From Trogon surrucura (lineage: Eukaryota > Chordata > Aves > Trogoniformes > Trogonidae), in the NCBI GenBank assembly GCA_020746105.1, contig CM036621.1:24819501-24883500 (forward strand): DNA of 64,000 bases, given 5' to 3'. Shown here in pieces: positions 1-11,690 of this stretch. The notes under the pieces were generated by a model. It saw nothing but the letters and a program-made list of their open reading frames with translations. It was not told where the DNA came from and ran no database searches. Each line of letters begins with the position of its first letter. Within the stretch, counting starts at the first letter, position 1. Both the position numbers and the translations under genes were made by a program.

Positions 1-352
1 CTCAGTCTTTTCTCATAAGGGAGATGCTCCACTCCCTTAATCATCCTAGTTGCCCTGTGCTGGACTCTCTCCAGCAGTTCCCTGTCTTTCTTGAACTGAG
101 AGACCCAGAACTGGACACAATATTCCAGATGGGGGCAGAGTAGAGGGGAAGGAGAACCTCTCTTGACCTACTAACCACCCCCCTTCTAATACACCCCAGG
201 ATGCCATTGGCCTTCCTGGCCACAAGGGCACACTGCTGGCTCATGGTCATCCTGCTGTCCACCAAGACTCCCAGGTCCCTTTTCCCTACACTGCTCTCTA
301 ATAAGTCATTCCCCAACTCATACTGGAACCTGGGGTTGTTCCTACCCAGATA
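1..352 (-). mobile_element. CR1 LINE fragment, ORF2 C-terminal part, cut by window edge
   Basis: This stretch matches, base for base over long runs, the 40360-40716 part of the CR1 copy at 39971-42100, so it is the same young CR1 family in the minus orientation. Its 3' end lies beyond the left edge. The match stops near 352, where the sequence turns into unrelated DNA, so the copy is 5'-truncated there. On the minus strand it encodes the region around the motifs LLESSVG and [11 protein letters not shown], downstream of the reverse transcriptase core. Compared with the other copies about 10 bases are missing near 135 (the TCTCACCAGG segment), which breaks the reading frame, so it is non-functional. 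Confidence 0.93.
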
Positions 353-3300
353 CTTATACTATGCAAAGCTCACGACTTTGACCTCGTTCAAATGTAGTAT
401 TCCCTGGGGACAGTTTAACTTTGGATCACACCAATCCTTCTGTGGTTTGTTGTGTTGAATACTGTGGAACTAATCTTTGGAGTGTTTGTAAGGGACCATA
501 GTCCTGACTAACACTAGAATTTTAATACAGGCTTCAGGATTTTCTACAAAAACAAAAACGTTATGAGCCTGCATAGACATTAGTTCTTAGCCAGAGAAGG
601 GAAATGCATCACTTGCTTTGGGCTTTTGCTTGTTCTTTTTGCCTTCTGGAGAACCTCAAAAACTGTGGTATTGGGCACCAGCTAATGATTCAAAACAGAC
701 AAGTCAGAACATACTTATTTGTAGGATATTTCTGTTTGCATAAAACTTGAAAGAAATCCTATTGCTCTGCAGATTAACTGGACCCATCATAGTGCTGTAT
801 TTTAAAAGTAATTCTATTGTCCCAGTGTCGCTGGTAGCATTTGTTTTTCTGGACAGAATATATGGTGACATAGTTGTGTATGCTTGTGTGTATATACGCT
901 GTTAGCAGTCTACTGTAAATATGCATGTGTGGTATACATGCAGGTAACATAATGAAGAGGATTAAAAATGTTATTCTGCATATGAGATACCCCGTTCTTC
1001 TAAATGTTTCCCTAATTTAAAACTAGAATTAGTGCAAGAAGGCAGTATAGTCCTTTGATGAAGATGAAATTTTAAAGTATGTCTCATATGTTCCTGTTAA
1101 TTGTTCATGGAAGGCAGTTTGTGATTTTGGAGAGGACCATTGTATCATTGCTAGGAATTAACATTTTAACTTCTGAGCTAAAGAGATGAAGAGTTTAAAA
1201 TTTTTATTGTTACAGTTTTTTATTTTAGTCAAAGTCTGCTTGAGAGGCATTAATAGATTGGTAATCATGACACTCTTGAATTAAGAGATGAATCTCTACA
1301 CTAACACACTTCAGTTGTCATAACAGTGACACTTCAGACCAGTTTCCAAACAGCAGACTATAGTGTGTTTGTATTGCTGTAACGTACTCAACTGGTGACC
1401 AGTGACACTGACTGCAGAAAGATCAGTTCAGACCTGTTGTCATGGAGCTTTAAATAAATAAATGTTCGCATGCACCATCCATGGATTTAATTGTGGCTTT
1501 CCTTTTTGGAGAGAAGGGAGTTGAAATAGGTTTTAGACATGGTACAGCAGGATTTTGCAGCTCTTTGGCTCTGATTGCACCAATATGGCACTCCCTGGGC
1601 TGCAACAATAAGCTGTATAAAGGAAGCTGGCAATAAACTTTCAAACTTGCTTTTGGTTTTCTCGCTCTGCATTTTCCTGTCAGTGTTTTAGAAAGACTTT
1701 ACACTTTTGGTGGCATCATATAGTTCCAATATTTTGATTAAAATAAGTGTATGACATGCTAATTAACTAAACAGTACACTAGAAGTGCACCATGAATTAT
1801 GACTCATCTCTGAGAAACACTTAATCATGAGAATTCGAACAGGATATAATTCGTTTTTTCCTACATGTAAAGAATAACTGTTGTGGCAGGTGGATGGGGC
1901 TTCTTGGAAAAATAATTTGTACCTTGCATTTGTGGTTTTTTTAAGGAGGATGAAAGAAGATAGTTAAAGTTGTAAAGAACACAATTATTAATTATTTTAT
2001 TTATGATATAACTGCTGACTCTGGCACAGAAAGTGGACTTAAAATAACCCACAGGCTGTTCTTTTCTCAAGTGTTGCTCGTGTCCTGTTATTTTTGGGCT
2101 GTCCATCCCTGCAAAGCCTTGACTTCTCTGTGAACTAGTGACCTTCTACTTTTGATGTGATTATGTCTGATTCTTGCTGTTTGTCCTGTGCACACATTTA
2201 TCTGTTGCAGCTGAAAGGGAAGCAATGCTAGGATGCCAGATATCTGTTTCAGTGGAGGGAGATGAGTAAATGGTAACGAAGAAGAGAGCTGGTGAGTCTC
2301 ACACAGAACTGAATGTTAAGAGGTCTGTGTGTGATTCCTGGTCATCCTTGCCCAAGTTAATTTTTAGGGGGGATGTTTCTGCATGTAAAATCAATGCTTA
2401 GGCTTTAGATATGAGATACTAGAATGTAGACATGAATTTCCTGATTCGGGGAAATTTAGATTTTTGAGATGGCAATTATCAGCTACTGCTATTTACCTAA
2501 AACTCTGTTAGTGAATTTGGTTTCTCTCGCTTTTGCTTCCCATAGGAGTTTTACACATAGTCTTCCACATCTGCAAATATCAGCTGGCACTGCTTTTCAT
2601 CATTATGTATCTAAATGCGTTTTGATATTTGCCCCTAAGTCTGCATGGTCAGATGGAAGTTAGAATACAGATACGTATCACAGATACATATCACAGTCTA
2701 CAGTCAGCAAACTGTCGGTGAGAAAAGCTTCTACCCCAGAAAAAGCTCTACTGAACGGACAAGCCAAAATTCTGCCTGTTTACACCATAGAAGAAGCAGA
2801 AAGCTTGGGTTTTTGGTTTTGTTTTTTTTCCTTTTGATAGGAAATGGACAGATACAATCTAAGCTTTGCAATAGCTAACCATTACGGAATAAACCATCCT
2901 CTGTAATAATAAACTATTTCTCTCAGGGAACCTTTTGGCAATGTAAGCAATCCTGCAAGAAATTAAGTGTTTCTCCTGGCTGAGGGAGTGTGCCAGATTC
3001 AAGCCTTTCTCTAACAGTCTTAGGAAATTTTTAAAAAAGCCTTTCATTTCAATGTGTGGAAAAACAGTTTGTGACCTTCCCATCAGAGCAGCATACTTCC
3101 TGAAAGAGCTTTGAAAAGTTTATGTATGAACTTGAGGTCTGGATATGAGAAGATGACAATTAGCACCAAATTTTGATTGGGAATTCATCCTGGCTAGCAA
3201 AGAAGACAGAGAAATACAATTTTTCTTAGAGTCTGTTTGATTACTTATTGGCACGTTCTATTATGTGGCTTTGCCAAAATAAAAGTAAGCATTTTTACCT

Positions 3301-4720
3301 TTTTAATTAACTTGTAGAACTAATTTCAAAAGCTCATGCAAAATATTTGAGTATGTTTCCTCAGGCCTTATGGGACAGAACATTCACTATAAGTGTAGAT
3401 ACATTAATTTTAAAATACTAAAAGTAGTAATTTTCAGCATGATCTTCATGTGTGTTTTGAAATAAAATTTCATGCTTGCAAAAAGGAAGACCATATTTTT
3501 AACAATGAAGCTGCTCTTTCCATTCTGTATTGCTTCTGTTGCCCTTAAGATATTGAGGTGAAGAAATAAAGTAAATTCCATCAGCTAAAAATAACAAAGA
3601 TAACAGAAACACATAAATCAACTATAAATAAGAGCAACACAAGTGAACTGAGGATTTAAAACAATAGTTGTGGTCTCTAACGGCAGGAGTGGATAAAAAC
3701 AGAGCAGTGGAATACCCTTTAACAGTTTTTGAATAATTATTACCATTGTTTAAGTCAATTTTTAAACATGGAAAACTTTTTACGCTCATATGCATGACAT
3801 CTTTTTTGAGCATTGTACCTTTTTCTGTGCATCTAAATTGAAGTAGATAAGAATGCATAGTTCGAGTCTTAGAGTCTGTCATGCTGCACTTGAACAAAAT
3901 AATTTATTTGATGAATCAAGAGGGTACAAATGGTTGAATATTGTTTTTATGCTTAAATCTAGGCTGTGATTTCCAGTATTGCAGTGATTAAAAGACAGTT
4001 CAACCTTTATTTGCTTGTTTGTTTTAATGTAGTTTACAATATTGAAGGTGTATCATAGTTATTTGTGGTCTGACGAATATAGTTAAAAAGCCTCATGAAC
4101 ACCAAAACATAAGGCAATTTTATTGTACTTTGCAAAACTTTAAAGCTTGATATATAAAATACAACACTAAATTCTTTAAGTTGCACTTAGTGAAGCGTTA
4201 ATTCACATATCCTAATTGAGTAATTAGAAATGTGGTGCATTTATATACTAGGAGTGAAAGTGGGTTGTTGTGGCTTGACTTTTTCTTTTTTTTTTTTTCT
4301 TTTTTTAAAAAAACCCTCATTTTCCAGTGGACTGAATATATTACTGATGAATGTGCTGTGAAACTAACTGTTTGTTTCCATGCTGGAAAAGTTTCGTGGC
4401 TCCAGCAATTGCTAGCCATTTTACCACACAGCATCCATCATTTTGTCAAAGTTTTAATGTTTTGTAGTGAACCACCTAGGAAAGAAAAGAGCAGAAAAGA
4501 ATGACAAAACAGCCAAATTCTTTCATTCCTTGCCAAAAAACTGACTGAAGTTTATCCCTGTTTGCCCTTGGAACAATTAATGTGACATTTTCCCGAATGC
4601 CATACTAAATTTGATTGTCAGTTATTGAAATGTATGTTTAAATTAGCAGTGATGCAACTCTAAATGCTTTTTTCATTAATGTCATTGAATCCTTAACCCA
4701 CAACCTTTGACACATAACAG
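353..4720. other. Non-coding, probably LRMDA intron upstream of exon 4721-4853
   Basis: No recognisable gene or repeat was found here apart from T-rich runs, such as the one around 4285-4305. The open frames are short, lack splice context or family motifs, and fit chance expectation in AT-rich DNA. Because the next feature is an internal exon with a 3' splice site, this stretch is inferred to be intronic. Confidence 0.6.
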
Positions 4721-4853
4721 AATTAGAAAGCCTTTTGGACCATTTGGCTGAAGTTGTGCCCTCACTGCAGTATCTCAGTTTGCTTGGAAACATGGCCTGC
4801 CCGAATGAACTGGTCTGCAAAGAAAAGGACGAAGATGACTACCAGAGGTACAG
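4721..4853 (+). CDS. LRMDA: LRMDA internal exon (last LRR and start of LRR cap)
   Basis: This 133-bp exon follows an AG acceptor at 4719-4720 (ACATAACAG) and ends before a GTTAGTG donor at 4854. It has two leading bases, 43 codons and two trailing bases. The peptide begins [20 protein letters not shown] and continues [20 protein letters not shown] and RY. The spacing LxxLxxxxPSLxYLSLLGN is a leucine-rich repeat, and the ACPNEL...DYxRYR run is the start of the C-terminal LRR cap. From memory this closely resembles human LRMDA (C10orf11), a small LRR protein expressed in melanocyte lineage cells; loss of it is reported in oculocutaneous albinism type 7. The trailing AG joins the first base of the exon at 16464 to make Arg, which supports the pairing. 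Other SDS22-like LRR proteins share the cap, so the name rests on the specific wording of this segment. Confidence 0.86.
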
Positions 4854-6818
4854 GTTAGTGTTTTCACTTGTAGGTGTGATAAAGTATGTCAGTTTTGTTT
4901 TATTACCAGAAAAATATTGAACTAAAACCAACTCAGAGTCCCAAACAAACATCTGCTCTGTCTTGAAAACATTGTAGCATATTCTGTCATGAGTTTGAGT
5001 AATCCAATTTCAGTGAAATCACTCTCAGGACCTTATTGTAAGAAACATTTCAGTGCTGTACAGCACATATTTGAGTTGAGCAGGCGTACACAGGATTTCC
5101 TGAATCTGGGTGCTCCTATGTGCTTACTTATGGTCTTTCCTTCTTTAGGGCCAAGGTAAGGTAACATTTACATACACTAAGGGTGTCAGTGAATTAAAAA
5201 AACCCACAAAACTGCACTCAGCCCGTTGCGTTGTCTTCTGCTAACGTTCAGTTATGGTGATGAATTTCTTCTACTGTCAAGGCACTAATGAAGAACATAG
5301 AAGGACGAACTCCTATATTGTGCTGCTTTACTCTAAGCAATTAGCGATTACATTCCAATCAACCCCCCCAAACTATCTCTGTAATGTAATTTTAATGACC
5401 TAGATTACACAAAAGTCATCTGGAAATTAATATGGAAGCATAGAAAAATACTGTATGTCCAACTGATCCACCTGAAGTACTGCTAAAAGTTATAAGGTTT
5501 TTTTTAAAAAAAAATTAAAAATACTTTTGGCTGTTGATGATTGTGAGTGTAGATCAAAAACTTATGGAATGTCTGTCAAAGTGACAAAATTTTCATAGCT
5601 ATAACATTTAGGTAATTGAGACATTGATTATTAAGAAAAAAAAATAAATATGTAATTGGATTTCTTTTTCCTTACTGACATCTGATACAAGGTTTCAGGC
5701 TTTGTGTGCTGGCATTTTTCACATTGACTGAAAATGACTAGCTGAGGCAAGTCAGAGCCAAGCAGCACTGGTCACCGTGCAGAGCCTGAACTTAATTTTA
5801 TTAACAGATCACCCACAGTATTCAGAGTTATATGATAAAAGTCTGGTTTTATCTTCATGTAGTCCAAACTGTGCTGTAAGAGTTAGTAGAAAGCAGTACC
5901 GAGCGGTGCGTGTTTTTTGGGAAGTGGCATGAATTCAAACCACCAGTTTATTGCTCAGGTGTAGATTTCAATCTGTTGGTTCGAACAGCAGCTCAGCTGT
6001 CCTGGGTATGCATATATTTTTTTGTTCATTCCAAATTTTTGAGAAGGATTTCTGGGTTATCATTAGCCTCAAGAATTTCACTTCCAATGATTCAACTCTT
6101 GAATCCAGCTTAGCTCGAGCATTTTGGGTTTCACCAAGAAGAGCAGACTGTATTTAATAAAATATTTTTCCATTGCTTTCACACTAAAGTGGAAGGTATG
6201 CCTACTGTCTGGCTTATGAGAGTCTAATAGTGCTGTCTCTATGTAAATTTATGTGACATTTGCACTAGAGAATTGCTTAAAAAATGAATGATATTTCTAC
6301 GGTTTACTGTTTTTCACTTTAAGTATGTTTTCTGACAATATGTCTCCTATTAATCATTTAAGCAAAAGTAGTATGTTAAAGGAGCTATTCAGAAGCAAGA
6401 GCCCATGGTTCATTTAGTGCTGTCTGAAAAAAATCTTTATTGATTGACGTTCTCTGTGGTTATGTGATGTAATATTTATAATATGTCACACAGCCATACA
6501 TCAAAACAAGCACGTCTGTTGTTTCATTTCAATGCAAAAATGTTGATTTCAGGGAGGTCAACGTAGTTTTAGGTCACATCATGGCAAACCACCATGTCAA
6601 AGTGTGAAGTGATTGTATTTATGCATCTGCTGGAAAGTGCAACATTGCTTCCATTTTCTTTCCCCTCAATATTTTAAAAAAATGGATATTTTTTTTCCAC
6701 ATAAACTAGGTTAATTAAAGCTCTTTTAAGAAAGAAGAATGTACTTCTCATTAGTTGTGTGATTTATGGTTCTACTTCTGTAATGAAAGCTTCCTGATCC
6801 TTTTCTGTAATTATTTGT

Positions 6819-7459
6819 GCCAGCAGTGTGCCCAGGTGGCCAAGAAAGCCAACAGCATCCTGGCTTGCATTAGAAATCTTGTGACCAGCAGAAGTAGGGA
6901 GGTGATTGTCCCCCTGTACTCAGCACTGGTGAGGCCACACCTTGAGTATTGTGTTCAGTTTTGGGCACCTCAGTATAAGAGAGATATTGAGGTGTTGGAG
7001 CGAGTGCAGAAAAGGGCAACAAAGCCGGTGAAGGGCCTGGAGAATAGACCTTACGAGGAGCAATTGAGGGAGCTGGGACTGTTCAGTTTGATGAAGAGGA
7101 GGCTGAGGGGGGACCTCATCATGCTCTACAATTACTTGAAAGGACATTGTAGAGAGGTTGGTGCTGGTCTCTTCTCACAGGTCATTAGGGACAGAACCAG
7201 GGGGAATGGTTTCAAGTTGCAACAGGGCAAGTTTCGGCTGGACATTAGGAAGAAATTCTTCATGGAAAGAGTGGTCAGACACTGGAACAGACTGCCTAGG
7301 GAGGTGGTTGAGTCTCCATCCCTGAATGTGTTTAAGTGTTGCTTAGATGTGGTGTTGGGTGACATGGTTTAGGGGTGAACTTGTAGTGTAGGGTTAATGG
7401 TTGGACTCGATGATCCCAGGGGTCTTTTCCAGCCTGAATTATTCTATGATTCTATGATT
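6819..7459 (+). mobile_element. CR1 LINE, 5'-truncated, with ORF2 C-terminus and 3' tail
   Basis: The element starts near GCCAGCAGTGTGCCC and ends with two copies of the ATTCTATG tail at about 7441-7459, the hallmark of CR1. The sequence has the family's 3' UTR (GGACTCGATGATCCC...). It differs clearly from the young copies at 24-27 kb and 40-42 kb, so it belongs to another or older subfamily. No convincing target-site duplication was seen. Confidence 0.96.
6821..7372 (+). pseudogene. CR1 ORF2 C-terminal remnant (about 183 codons, frame open)
   Basis: The frame stays open from the truncation point to the TAG at 7370-7372 and gives the typical post-RT C-terminal domain of CR1: [18 protein letters not shown], then [19 protein letters not shown], then [19 protein letters not shown], then [19 protein letters not shown]. 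It has no endonuclease or reverse transcriptase domain, so it cannot make a working protein. The upstream frame extends into flanking DNA and is not meaningful. Confidence 0.92.
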
Positions 7460-10400
7460 ACATAAAATATGTTTGCCAGACAACATGAGAGTCAAAAACC
7501 AAAAGCATCCGTCTGTCTGTCTGTCTATAAATCTTTAGGGGAATACATTCACTGACATGGTGGAAAAGATAAAATTACTACCAATTTTACTCTCAATAAT
7601 CAAAAGTTTTGAATCCATATTCTGAAGCATCTTGGATGCAACTTTTTTTGTTCCTCCCCTCAAACATACAGGTTTATCTTACAGATTTAAAAGCACCAAG
7701 CTCTTTTGACTGTGATAGAATTTTTATCAAGTGTGTTGCTTCAAATCTCAAAAACAAACATTGGAAATGACCAGTTTGGGCATTTTTTAATGTTTTGAAG
7801 TAACTTTTTAATAAGATTTTTTTTTTTTTGAGAAAATCTGTCACACAGAAAGCGTCAGAAGATTGTATTTCAGTAAACTTAAATTATGTAAACATTTTTC
7901 TTTGACATAAACTTTAACAGGTTTTATTTTGTTCTGAATGGGAACTTTTTTTTAAATTTTTGCAGTGACCATTGGAACCACAGCTTCATTTTTCATTGAG
8001 CTTTAATTTCATTCCTACTGAGTTCAATTAGAGTTCAGTCTATTTAATTCCTCAACCAGAAAGAGAAAGGTGCTAGAAATCAAAGCTTTACTTAATCTTC
8101 TCATTCGAACAAACTCACAGGATTTGTGAAACCCTCCAAAATCTCAACCTTAAAAACATATCGAAAATCAAATTATTAAAAACTCAAGGTCCAGTGATTT
8201 CCTGTGATAATAATAACAGAGGTAAAAAGTAATATTTTTTTTTTTTTAAAAATAATTAGCTTTTATCTGAAATATTTGGAAAATGTATAAAACTGTTTTT
8301 TTGCCAAGAAGTTGCAATCTGTTTTCTCAGGTAATCTGTTGGTATACTATTCCTGTCATTTTAAATACTAAAGCTTTTCCCCTAGTTTTTCATTAAAAAA
8401 TAGTTTTTATACAAAAGCATTCTTGCAACTTTTCCTCAGAGTAGTTATTCTTTTTGTAAGAAACATGGTAACATTTGAGTGGAATTTTTAAAAGAAAAAT
8501 AAAAAAGAAAAACCTATTTTTTTTCCATCCCTGTTATTCCTCCTTACCTTTCAAATGTGTAGGAGAACAAACTGATGAAAACATTTCTATGTTTGTTTTC
8601 CAAATTTTTACTTGGATAGGAAAAGAAAATGGAAAGTTCTCTTCTACATTATTTTTATAAGCAAACTTGTCTGATTAATTTTTAAAAAGACATTTTTTTT
8701 TTTTTCCATCGTTGTAAAATGGCTTTAGTTTCTTTCTGTAGGGGGGAAAAAAGAAAAAGAAAAAAGAAGTGCTGTATGTTCTTACTTTCTGTCTCATTTT
8801 TAAGCTTTCCATGTTTGGGATATTTTGTAAAGAAATACATTGGCAGTCTAGGCAAAGGAAAGCCCAATATCTAAAATATAATGGTGACAGGAAAGTTTTA
8901 AAAGCTTTTGGCTCAGGCAGGAAGCAAGAAACACAGAGAAATAGCTTGCAAAACAGTGGGTCCTCTAAAATAACCTATCCCACAATCACAGCTTTGAAGA
9001 TTGCATGAAAGCAAAGGTCATGACCCGGAGATCAAAGTAACAGAAGTCAACACAGTAATTGCTGGTTGCTTCTCTTGTACCCGCACTTGGTCAGTCCTGT
9101 GGGTGTATTGTTTGCAGTGAAAACTTCAAACGTGGTGTTACTGAACTGTGAAAAATCATCTGGGTCAGAATGTATTAGAAAGCATTTGCAAATGCTGCAG
9201 GTGACCTCACCTATATTCATTAAAGCGATATGATTGTGAAGGATGTGTGCCATGTGTGAAGTTTTCAGTGCTTGCTCATTCTTCTTTGCTCCTTATTGAC
9301 ATTTCCTGGAATGATGCATTCATTAAGTGCTGTTGACATGGAAACAAGGGCAAGTGGAAAAAAATGCCAGAGTTGTTTTAAATTAACCTAAAAGTACGTA
9401 TACTAGATATGCTATCTTTGGCAAGGGGAGCAAATGGTGATAACCTTATGAAGTCCTCTTAAGATATAGTAGCAAGAAGGGAAGTGTGTGCATTTTGTAT
9501 GGATTCATTTTTCAAGCTAAATCAGCTACTCCCAGCCCACAGGCTTGATTCTGTGAAAGGCTGTGTCCTCTTAGAGCATTTTCAGTTTTCTTGCAGTTTA
9601 TTTATTGTGGACTTGTTTTGGATTAGTTTTGTATTTTTAATTGAGACAGAACCTACTCATCTATTTTAAATAGTCTTGTTATTGAATTCGGTTGGTAATA
9701 TAAATACATAAATAGATTTTCAAGAAGCAATAGGAGACTACAGATCTCACTAGACTCACTCGGTAATGAAAATAATGGTAATATACTTGGTCAATACCAG
9801 TGAACTACTGCTGGGACAGGAGGGATTGAAGTCTGTGGTGCTCCTGTGTGTGTTTTTTATGTACTTAATGAAATGATTAGGGTATTCCTTTACATCTGTA
9901 TAATCTATGAATCTATGCTGCTTCACTGTTTGCATGAGGCCTTGTCATTTCCACAGTACCTGGAAGGAAAAAACCTGTATTTGATAGACATCAGATAGCC
10001 ACATATTTTACATCTGAGATTAGCTGCTGTAAGAATTTATGAGCAAGGGCTGTTACAATGCTTGTGTTCAGCCAAATAAATTGAAGTCCATAATACCCTA
10101 GTGTGTCCGTACTAACACAGTAGATCAAGACATAACTATAATTGCTATTATATGTATAGAGAGATATTTTTCTATTTCACTGTTTGCTACATTGAAGTAG
10201 AGCAGAGGATGTTACTCTGGATTTCTGAGTGACTTGAGAGCCCCTTAGAATTACATGGTCATCACTAAGCAGTGCCAGGGTTGCACAGAGGCTGTGTCAT
10301 CCTCTAACATACCTTGCGCCAACATCATGTCCTCTGTTCTGGAAGACGTTGGCTGTGACCTGGCTTTGTTAACTCTGTATTGAGGAAGTTTTGTAGCAGA

Positions 10401-10810
10401 TCAAAATACTGCAGCCAGCTATGTGCTGTTTGGTGGGCATAGGTGATTAAATTTTTTGGTGGTGCAGAAGAAACAATTGTAGGAGATAATCTAGTTCAGT
10501 GTTATAAACACGTTTGTGCAATCCTTCTGATTTTTGTTTCCATCTCTCCCTATTTGAATGCTGATGTAACTTTGCCAACTTCAGGTTATTTATTATTTCT
10601 AGTTTACAATAATGTAACAGAGAGCATAATCAGCCCTTCAAAGTTTGAAATAGGTATATTATTTTTATGTTTTATGATTGTCAAAGAGAGGAAATACAAT
10701 AGCACAGAAAATAGAGAAATGAAAGTAAACAATTTCTGGAAAAAAAACCGTGTTGCAGTTATGATATGGGTGCAGAGATACATTTCTGCATTCTTCTGGG
10801 CAAATCTAAG
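7460..10810. other. Non-coding intronic stretch between two CR1 copies
   Basis: The stretch is AT-rich with several T runs (about 7819-7830, 8237-8248, 8693-8706). I see no gene, RNA or recognisable interspersed repeat besides the small GTCT tract. It lies inside the intron between the two LRMDA exons. Confidence 0.6.
7511..7526. repeat. (GTCT)4 microsatellite
   Basis: Four perfect GTCT units lie about 50 bp after the CR1 tail. It is short and of no visible function. Confidence 0.9.
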
Positions 10811-11690
10811 AATCATAGAATATCAACTTGGAAGGAACCTCAAGGATCATCTGGTGCAACCTTTCTTGGGAAAACCACAGTCTAGGTAAAATGACCCAGT
10901 ACCCTGTCCAGCCAGATATAAAGACTGTCCAATGTTGGGGACTCCACTGCTTCACTGAGGAGATTATTCCAATGACTGATTGTCGTTGTGAAAAGATTTC
11001 CTCTTGTATCTAATCAGAATCTCTCTAGGATTTACTTGTTCCCATTACCCCTCATCTTTTCTATGTGACTCCTAAAAAAGGGAGTTTCCATCTTCTTTGA
11101 AACCATGCTTTAAATACTGGAACATGGTGATAAGGTCTCCCTTAAGGTTTCTTTTTTCAAAGAGGAATGAACCCAGCTCTCTTAACCCTTCCTTATATGG
11201 CAGGCTTCCCAGCTATATGATTTTTTTCGTAGTCTTTCTCTGTACCCCCTCCAGCCTGTCCACATCTTTTTTGTACAGCAGGGACCAAAACTGAGCACAA
11301 TATTCTGGGTGTGGCCTGATGAGTGCCGAGTAGAGTGAGGATAATGACTTCTTTATTTCTTCTGGTGAGGCCTTCAGTGATGCAGCCCAGCATCCTGTTG
11401 GCTTTCTTTGCTGCTGCAGCACACTTCTCTCTCATATTGAGCTTCCTTTCCACCAGGATCCCCAGATCTCTTTCCACAGAGCTGCTCTCAAGACAGGTAG
11501 ATCCCAGCCTGTGTTGCGCTCCTGGATTATGTTTGCCCAGGTGCAAGATCTTACACTTCTCCATATTGAACTTCAGAAAGTTCTTGCTAGCTTACTCTTC
11601 CAGCCCACCCAGGTCTTCCTGCAAGGTGGCTCTCCCTTCTAAAGTGTTCACTTCCCCACTCAGTTTAGTATCATCATCAAACTTAAAATA
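10811..11690 (-). mobile_element. Older CR1 LINE copy, 5'-truncated
   Basis: The left end reads AATCATAGAAT, the reverse complement of the CR1 3' tail, followed by the 3' UTR and the antisense of the ORF2 C-terminus. The homology runs to about 11690, where the text resembling GTTTAGTATCATCATCAAAC corresponds to the FADDTK region of the reverse transcriptase. Divergence from the young copies is high, with stops and shifts, so this is an older insertion. Boundaries are by eye. Confidence 0.93.
11213..11570 (-). pseudogene. Broken CR1 ORF2 fragment
   Basis: Two overlapping minus-strand frames share the CR1 ORF2 C-terminal pattern. One (about 11564-11320) has MEKCKILHLGKHNPGAQHRL and [20 protein letters not shown]. 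The second (11422-11213) continues with [13 protein letters not shown] and [20 protein letters not shown] text. The switch of frame around 11330-11420 marks at least one indel. No catalytic domain remains. Confidence 0.85.

Noticed and set aside
5970..6000. GGTTCGAAC palindrome resembling a B-box
   Set aside because: It is an isolated short palindrome without tRNA structure.
9895..9920. ATCTATGAATCTATG, resembling a CR1 tail
   Set aside because: No CR1 3' UTR or ORF2 sequence precedes it on either strand, so coincidence is more likely.
10443..10889. 148-codon plus-strand open frame
   Set aside because: It is AT-rich with no family motif, and its end lies in antisense CR1 sequence.
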